In this document: positions 59,012 to 64,000 of the stretch, piece by piece
Layout: each line of letters starts with the position of its first letter
How positions within the stretch are numbered: the first letter of the stretch is position 1
Origin: Rivularia sp. T60_A2020_040
Lineage (GTDB): Bacteria; Cyanobacteriota; Cyanobacteriia; Cyanobacteriales; Nostocaceae
Reading direction: 5' to 3'
Assembly (NCBI GenBank): GCA_015272215.1
Contig: JACYMD010000004.1
Coordinates: 59,788-123,787, forward strand
DNA length: 64,000 bases
Position numbers and translations under genes: made by a program
Notes under the pieces: generated by a model
Told to the model about the DNA's origin: nothing
What the model saw: only the letters and a program-made list of their open reading frames with translations
Databases searched by the model: none

Positions 59012-59706
59012 AGATTTACCTCAAATTGTTTTCATATCTATTTTTGATGATTCCGCAATCAAATAAATCCCCCTATCTACTGTTTTAAGCTGTTAAGCGC
59101 CTAAATTAGATAGACAAAGCGGGCAGGCTTGCCCTCGAACGAAGTGAAGGGATGCCCGCACTACAATAAATTCATATTTATTTATGTCCTACGGACACGC
59201 TGCGCTAACGCTTTATACAATTTAACTGTGCATCAGCTTACGATGAATTGTTCTCACAACGCAGATTTATCTTGACAATGAATGATCTATTGTCCCAAAC
59301 AGCAGAATTCAAAATAGCTTTTCTTGCATATGTAAAGGTAAAATATCCCCAAAAATGTTAACTAAGTCTAACTATTTTCTATGACTTATCGCTTAATTGT
59401 AGGCGGCGCTACATTCGAAGGCGATTCAAAACGAGATAATATGTGTAAAATCGATTGTCGCCGATAAAAGAACAGCCCGAAAGCATTCCATCCTTTAAAA
59501 CGGATATTTATTGCTCAAAAGAGTAAAAAATCTCATCACCGAGTAATTACTGAGAAAAATGCTTTTGTATAGCAGTAATGATAAAGTAATCATGAATTTA
59601 AAAAAAAGTACGTTAGTAGAGTTTTCAAAATTGAATATTTTTGTTTTAATGGACAAGCATAATTTCAAGTTGTCGTAAAGTAGCGAAAATTTTCGGGTAT
59701 TCAACT
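59012..59706. repeat. 695-base spacer with dispersed repeats
   Basis: An inverted repeat GCGGGCA/TGCCCGC (59119-59125 and 59153-59159) encloses GGCTTGCCCTCGAACGAAG. A TCCTACGGACACGCTGCGCT element follows near 59187. A 28-codon frame from 59382 (MTYRLIVGGATFEG...) is short and unassigned. No other gene is seen. Confidence 0.55.
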
Positions 59707-60387
59707 GTGTACAATCGAACATATTCTTTAATCAGTGTTTTCTTGATCGGAAGCGTTGCAGCGGCAATACCTACTGCTGTTCAGGCTCAGGTAAAAGTGG
59801 CTCAGGCTAGCACTCAGCAGGTAAAAATACTGCTGGATGAAGGACGCAGACTGGTAAATTCTGGGGACTATAATGGCGCAATCAGAGTTTATCAAGAAGC
59901 TTCCAACTTAGAACCCAAAAATGGTAGTATTTATTCTGGTATCGGTTACTTGTATGCTCAACAAGGAAATTATTCTGCCGCATTAGCTGCTTACCGTCGT
60001 GCTGTAGCCCTCAATCCCAATAATGGCGATTATCAATATGCTTTAGCCTACGTTAGCGGCAGTATGGGCGATAATAATACTGCCAAGGAAGCTTACCGTA
60101 AGTCAATACAGGCTGACCGCCAAAATGTGAATGCTTATATTGGGTTAGCTTTAATTTTGCTGCGTTTAGGAGAATACGATAGCGCGAAATGGGCTTACGA
60201 ACAGATTATCGAATTAGATCCAAAAAATCCCCAAGCTTATGAGTTGCGCGGTAGAATTTTCATGAAGAAAGGTCAATCGAAAGAAGCAGCAGGAGCTTTC
60301 AAGCAAGCGCTGAATTTATACAAAAGCCAAGAGAAATGGGATGGTGTTGCTCGAATCGATGCAATGTTAAGAGAGATAGAGGGATAA
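59707..60387 (+). CDS. secreted TPR protein
   Basis: The 226-residue protein starts at GTG 59707 with a signal peptide (MYNRTYSLISVFLIGSVAAA, cleavage probably after VQAQ). The mature protein consists of five TPR units, e.g. GDYNGAIRVYQEASNLEPKN, GNYSAALAAYRRAVALNPNN and GEYDSAKWAYEQIIELDPKN. It is probably a periplasmic or lumenal assembly scaffold. The partner is unknown. No terminator with a T run was recognised directly after it. Confidence 0.85.
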   Translation: MYNRTYSLISVFLIGSVAAAIPTAVQAQVKVAQASTQQVKILLDEGRRLVNSGDYNGAIRVYQEASNLEPKNGSIYSGIGYLYAQQGNYSAALAAYRRAVALNPNNGDYQYALAYVSGSMGDNNTAKEAYRKSIQADRQNVNAYIGLALILLRLGEYDSAKWAYEQIIELDPKNPQAYELRGRIFMKKGQSKEAAGAFKQALNLYKSQEKWDGVARIDAMLREIEG

Positions 60388-60739
60388 ATTTATTCCAATT
60401 AGTCTTTAATTAAGTGGATAAATAAAAGGTTTCCTCGTGTCGTTTATCATCAAAAGTGTGAAGCAAGTAGGGAATTGAGACTTAGTAAATACAAATCGCG
60501 CTGATTCCACTTGCTTCATTTTGAATATGTTGAATATAAGGTAAATTCCATGAACCGCTTCGTAAAAAATAAGCATTAAAAGCGTTATTTTTTCGTAAGT
60601 TGATAAGTCGGGTTTTGATCGAGGTTATGCTATTTTACGAATATTTAAGGGAAAAAATCCGACTTTATAGCTTATTCTTATTCCCTATTCCGTATTCCCT
60701 TGTCATAACGATAAATTTTTCTACCCACCTACTTATTTA
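60388..60739. repeat. spacer with degenerate AAGTCGGG palindrome
   Basis: AAGTCGGGTTTT (60605-60616) and AAAAAATCCGACTT (about 60652-60665) form a decayed copy of the palindromic repeat, followed by TATTCCCTATTCCGTATTCC heptamers. This lies between convergent genes and could serve as terminator. Confidence 0.6.
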
Positions 60740-62434
60740 TTAGTTATTAGTATTAATAATTGCTAACCAATTACTAGCAATAGGCATTCTCCAACCTGTA
60801 CCGAAAGCGCGATCGGTAATTTTGATTCCTGGGGGTGCTTGTCGTCGTTTGAATTCCGCACGGGCTACCATTTGAATAATTCGGTTGACAAGCTCTTGCT
60901 CATATCCGGCTGCAATTATTTGGGCTGCTGATTGATAATCATTAATTAAACGCTGTAAAATATCATCTAAAATTTCGTATGCTGGTAATGAATCTTGGTC
61001 AACTTGACCTGGTTTTAGTTCGGCGCTTGGTGCTTTGGTTAATACATTTTGGGGAATTATTTCTTGATTGCGATTTAGCCAATGACAAAGCGAATAAACG
61101 CGAGTTTTGGGAACATCGGCAATTACAGCTAAACCTCCATTCATATCACCATATAAAGTGCAGTAACCAACAGCCATTTCCGATTTATTACCAGTTGATA
61201 GTAAAAGATAACCAAATTTATTAGAAATTGCCATTAATAAATTACCACGAATTCGAGATTGGATATTCTCTTCTGCCAATCCAAATTCGGTATTAGCGAA
61301 TAATTCTGCAAAGGTATTGTCATAGGATTTCATTAACTCTCCTATGGGCAGTAATCTTGTTTTTATACCAAGATTTGCAGCTAAATCATCAGCATCTTTG
61401 ATAGAAGATGGGGAACTGTAGGGAGAAGGCATCAGTACACCGAGGACATTTTCTTTACCTAACGCTGCGGTGGCGATCGCGGCGACAATTGAAGAATCAA
61501 TACCACCGCTTAAACCTAAAATTACCTGAGAAAAACGACATTTGCGGACGTAATCTCGTACTCCTAAAACCAAAGCGTGCCAAATTTCTTCATCTTCAGA
61601 TTGGTAATTTGGTGCAATGGAATTGATATTGGAGTTAATATTTAAATCTTGTTTTTCTTGATTAAATTCAAGTTGTAATAAATCAGTATCAAAACCACAA
61701 GCGCGACAACTTAATTCACCAGTTTTATTTAAAGCAAAACTTCTACCATCAAAAATTAAATCATCATTACCACCGACTTGATTCACATAAATAATTGGTT
61801 TTTCAAAGCGTATTGCTGTATGTTTTAACATTGCTTCTCGAAAGTGCTGTTTACCAGATGTATAAGGAGAAGCTGATAAATTAACAATTAAATTTACACC
61901 CAATTGACATAGCTCAGTAATTGGATTTATCGAATAACTACGCTTACCAAAAAATTCTTCATCATTCCATAAATCTTCGCAAATTGTCACACCAATTTTT
62001 ACTTGTTCAAGAACAAAATAATTAGGTTGTAATCCTGGTTCAAAATAGCGATGTTCATCAAATACATCATAAGTTGGTAATAATTTTTTATGAAAAAGTT
62101 GTTTGATTGTTCCTTTTTGTAATAAAGCAACACTGTTATATAAAGGTTTTCCACCATTAATATATGCTGTTGAATTTGCTTCAACTGTTCCCACCAACAC
62201 GCTTAAATCAGCGGGTAAATCCCTAGCTAATTGTTGTAAAGTGATGTTCATTGCCTCTACAAAGCCAGGATTTAATAATAAATCTCGTGGAGGATAGCCA
62301 CACAAAGAAAGTTCCGGAGTTAATAATAAATTAACTTGGTTTGCTGCGGCTGTTTGTGCTGCTGCTAAAATTTTTTGAGCGTTACCAGTTAAATCCCCAA
62401 TTATCGGATTAATTTGAGCAATTGTAATTTTCAT
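60740..62434 (-). CDS. nadE: glutamine-dependent NAD+ synthetase
   Basis: The 564-residue enzyme makes the last step of NAD synthesis, amidating nicotinate adenine dinucleotide. The N-terminal nitrilase-type glutaminase domain has the catalytic Glu (E41, LTPELSLCGYPP), Lys (FHKKLLPTYDVFDEHRYF) and Cys (GVTICEDLWND). The C-terminal synthetase domain has the PP-loop LGLSGGIDSSIVAA and STGNKSEMAVGYCTLYGD. It lies downstream of the NrtR-like and nadD genes on the same strand. Confidence 0.97.
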   Translation of the reverse strand: MKITIAQINPIIGDLTGNAQKILAAAQTAAANQVNLLLTPELSLCGYPPRDLLLNPGFVEAMNITLQQLARDLPADLSVLVGTVEANSTAYINGGKPLYNSVALLQKGTIKQLFHKKLLPTYDVFDEHRYFEPGLQPNYFVLEQVKIGVTICEDLWNDEEFFGKRSYSINPITELCQLGVNLIVNLSASPYTSGKQHFREAMLKHTAIRFEKPIIYVNQVGGNDDLIFDGRSFALNKTGELSCRACGFDTDLLQLEFNQEKQDLNINSNINSIAPNYQSEDEEIWHALVLGVRDYVRKCRFSQVILGLSGGIDSSIVAAIATAALGKENVLGVLMPSPYSSPSSIKDADDLAANLGIKTRLLPIGELMKSYDNTFAELFANTEFGLAEENIQSRIRGNLLMAISNKFGYLLLSTGNKSEMAVGYCTLYGDMNGGLAVIADVPKTRVYSLCHWLNRNQEIIPQNVLTKAPSAELKPGQVDQDSLPAYEILDDILQRLINDYQSAAQIIAAGYEQELVNRIIQMVARAEFKRRQAPPGIKITDRAFGTGWRMPIASNWLAIINTNN

Positions 62435-62450
62435 TTTAGATTAATAGTTG

Positions 62451-62548
62451 ATGGTTGATGGTTGATGGTTGACAGTTGATAGTTGATAGTTGATAGTTGA
62501 TGGTTGACAATTACCTATTACCTATTCCCAATTCCCTATTCCCTATTA
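62451..62548. repeat. TTGATGG/TTGATAG heptamers plus CCCTATT units
   Basis: The array fills the whole gap between nadE and the NrtR-like gene: TTGATGG/TTGACAG/TTGATAG units (62448-62508), then ACCTATT/CCCAATT/CCCTATT units (62512-62546). Confidence 0.85.
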
Positions 62549-63295
62549 TTAAATAAAAACCAAAGGTTTATCTTTAAAAGGGGCAAAAGCTTCCGCATCA
62601 AACTGATACAAACTAGCAGGACGACCAGCACCTCGTGACACTTTTATTCCAGTATCAGATAAAAAACCTAACTTGAGTAAACGTGCGCGAAAATTAGAAT
62701 AATCGGCAAAATTTTCACCTAAAATAGTAGTATAAAACTGATATAAATCATTTAAAGTAAACTTATCTGGTAAAACATCAAAAGCCACAGGAGAATACTC
62801 TAATTTATTTCGTAAACGTCTGTGTCCGTATGAGAGAATTTGATTATGATCAAAAGCTAATTGAGGCACTTCTTTAACAGGATACCAGGCTATATCTGTA
62901 AAACCATCAGTAATTAACTTCGCTTCCTCAAATCGTACTAAAGCAAAATAACTTACCGATAGATAACGTATACCATAACTATCACTTGCTTCCCTGGGGT
63001 CGCGATTCGGACCACCAAAAGTATACAATTGTTCTAAATAAAGATTTTCTACACAAATTTTCTCTGCCATAATTCGATAAGCAGCATCTTCTAAAGATTC
63101 TCCTTTACGAACTAAAGTACCTGGAAGACCGAGAATATTTGCAAATGGTTCACACTGACGTATTACTAATAGAACTAATAGCCTATTTTGAGTAATATCA
63201 ACTGAAAAAATAACATTGTCAACACCAACTTTGAAATCAGCTAAAGGTTGTTGATTTAAGGGTGATAAAATTTTGTTTGGATTGAGTCTTGGCAT
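62549..63295 (-). CDS. Nudix-like/winged-helix protein, probable NrtR-type NAD regulator
   Basis: The 248-residue protein has an N-terminal Nudix-like domain (about 20-150) and a C-terminal winged-helix domain (about 170-245) with LNDLYQFYTTILGENFADYS, NFRARLLKLGFL and GRPASLYQFD, as in NrtR. The Nudix box is degenerate: the REUxEExGU part reads RIMAEKICV, so hydrolysis is doubtful and ligand sensing more likely. NrtR proteins sense ADP-ribose-type ligands and repress NAD genes. The position between nadD (overlapping 40 bases) and nadE supports this. An ADP-ribose or nucleotide hydrolase is the alternative. Confidence 0.82.
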   Translation of the reverse strand: MPRLNPNKILSPLNQQPLADFKVGVDNVIFSVDITQNRLLVLLVIRQCEPFANILGLPGTLVRKGESLEDAAYRIMAEKICVENLYLEQLYTFGGPNRDPREASDSYGIRYLSVSYFALVRFEEAKLITDGFTDIAWYPVKEVPQLAFDHNQILSYGHRRLRNKLEYSPVAFDVLPDKFTLNDLYQFYTTILGENFADYSNFRARLLKLGFLSDTGIKVSRGAGRPASLYQFDAEAFAPFKDKPLVFI

Positions 63296-63855
63296 TTGTA
63301 TAAATGCTTTTGATTAATATAAGCAGCAACTGAGGGTGTCAAGGCTTGAGTATCACCATGTTCGCGATAGGCTGTTGAAGAAACGTCTAAACCAGTTAGA
63401 TTAGCAACGCTAATTGTTCCTCCTAATTCACCTATTTTTTCTAGATTACTTTTATCTATTGCATATCCCGGTCTTGGTACTACTAAAACGGATGCTGATT
63501 GCAACAAATCTTTAATTCTATACCAACGCTGAAATTGACTTAGTAAATCCGAACCAATTACAACAACAAATTCAGCGTCTTTACCCCAGCGTTGTTGAGC
63601 ATTTTCTATTGTATTAACAGTTCTTAAATCACTTAATTCCTGTTCTAAATTCACATTTAACCGTGGTGGAATGATATCGGTAATCAGTAACCGTAGCATT
63701 TCCACTCTATTTTCTAAAGATGTTTGATGAGCTTTAAAAGGATTATCAGCAGCCCAAACTGCGACATAATCGTAATGATATGATAACCAAATTAAAACTG
63801 CTTGATGTCCTGCTGTCGGTGGATCTGCACTTGTACCGAATAATGCTATTTTCAT
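63256..63855 (-). CDS. nadD: nicotinate-nucleotide adenylyltransferase
   Basis: The 199-residue nucleotidyltransferase joins nicotinate mononucleotide and ATP, the step before NadE. It has the family start IALFGTSADPPTAGHQAVL with the (H/T)xGH-type nucleotide site TAGH, WAADNPFKAH, FVVVIGSDLLSQFQRWY, VVPRPGY and the late DVSSTAYRE (ISSTxxR-like). Its 3' end overlaps the next gene by 40 bases. STRRs lie directly upstream. Confidence 0.93.
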   Translation of the reverse strand: MKIALFGTSADPPTAGHQAVLIWLSYHYDYVAVWAADNPFKAHQTSLENRVEMLRLLITDIIPPRLNVNLEQELSDLRTVNTIENAQQRWGKDAEFVVVIGSDLLSQFQRWYRIKDLLQSASVLVVPRPGYAIDKSNLEKIGELGGTISVANLTGLDVSSTAYREHGDTQALTPSVAAYINQKHLYKCQDSIQTKFYHP

Positions 63856-63941
63856 TATTAGTTGATAGTTGTTAGTTGATAGTTGATAGTTGATGGTTGA
63901 TAGTTGTTGGTTGATAGTTGTTAGTTGATAGTTGATAGTTC
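63856..63941. repeat. TTGATAG/TTGTTAG heptamer array upstream of nadD
   Basis: About eleven units (TTGATAG, TTGTTAG, TTGATGG, TTGTTGG) start 2-5 bases upstream of the nadD ATG, so the array occupies the ribosome-binding and promoter region. The last 60 bases of the window show no gene. Confidence 0.9.
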
Positions 63942-64000
63942 TTAGCAGGGCAAACGCAAGAAAAATGACATGATAATATGCTATTGAAATGTAGTTATCA

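Noticed and set aside
59382..59465. 28-codon frame MTYRLIVGGATFEG...
   Set aside because: Too short to support; no family recognised.
63856..63941. possible CRISPR array
   Set aside because: Units are 7 bases without spacers, as in STRRs; no cas gene is present.

Overview
The window comes from a filamentous-type cyanobacterium, most likely heterocyst-forming Nostocales (a Rivularia/Calothrix-like genome is a guess from style, not proven). The evidence is a zeta-carotene desaturase, a sufBCDS operon with a divergent cyanobacterial-type SufR, many copies of the HIP1 octamer GCGATCGC, many heptameric short tandem repeats (STRRs), and several small proteins of cyanobacterial type. Base composition is AT-rich, spacers are long, and at least three genes are decayed. 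This looks like a large, repeat-laden, loosely packed chromosome.

Layout. 1-7.1 kb: a partial gene end, palindromic repeats, a phosphodiester-glycosidase-like protein, small conserved proteins, an ArsA/Get3-type ATPase with a fused HSP20-like domain, and a large GAF-containing histidine kinase. 7.2-10.9 kb: dnaN, a replication-origin candidate with six identical DnaA boxes, and dnaA. 11-18.1 kb: HtrA-type protease, peptide deformylase, a TPR protein, a DrrAB-like ABC exporter with a small secreted protein, and a PrxQ/Bcp peroxiredoxin. 18.4-30.3 kb: a one-direction block of glycan-assembly genes (two decayed GT-C membrane glycosyltransferases, four GT2, one GT4, a UDP-galactopyranose-mutase-like flavoprotein and an intact GT-C enzyme), probably for a surface polysaccharide or glycolipid.

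30.5-41.8 kb: a small wHTH-like protein, cobyric acid synthase, a 2Fe-2S ferredoxin, zeta-carotene desaturase with an SRPBCC partner, an untracked 56-residue ribbon-helix-helix protein, an A-type Fe-S carrier, and small conserved proteins. 41.9-50.5 kb: FHA protein, CPx copper ATPase, TM2 protein, CPBP protease, Uma2-family protein, and a nuclease-like pseudogene with four in-frame stops. 50.5-57.0 kb: sufS, sufD, sufC and sufB opposite sufR, with two perfect CAAC-N6-GTTG operators between. 57-64 kb: small membrane and TPR proteins, YbjQ, and an NAD cluster (nadD, an NrtR-like Nudix/wHTH protein, nadE).

I found no CRISPR array, tRNA, rRNA, prophage or intact transposase. No clearly new multi-gene system is visible. 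The most unusual items are the two GT-C paralogues broken by different lesions, the nuclease pseudogene that kept its reading frame, the double Cys-His GAF kinase, and the IS605-like remnant between the origin and dnaN.
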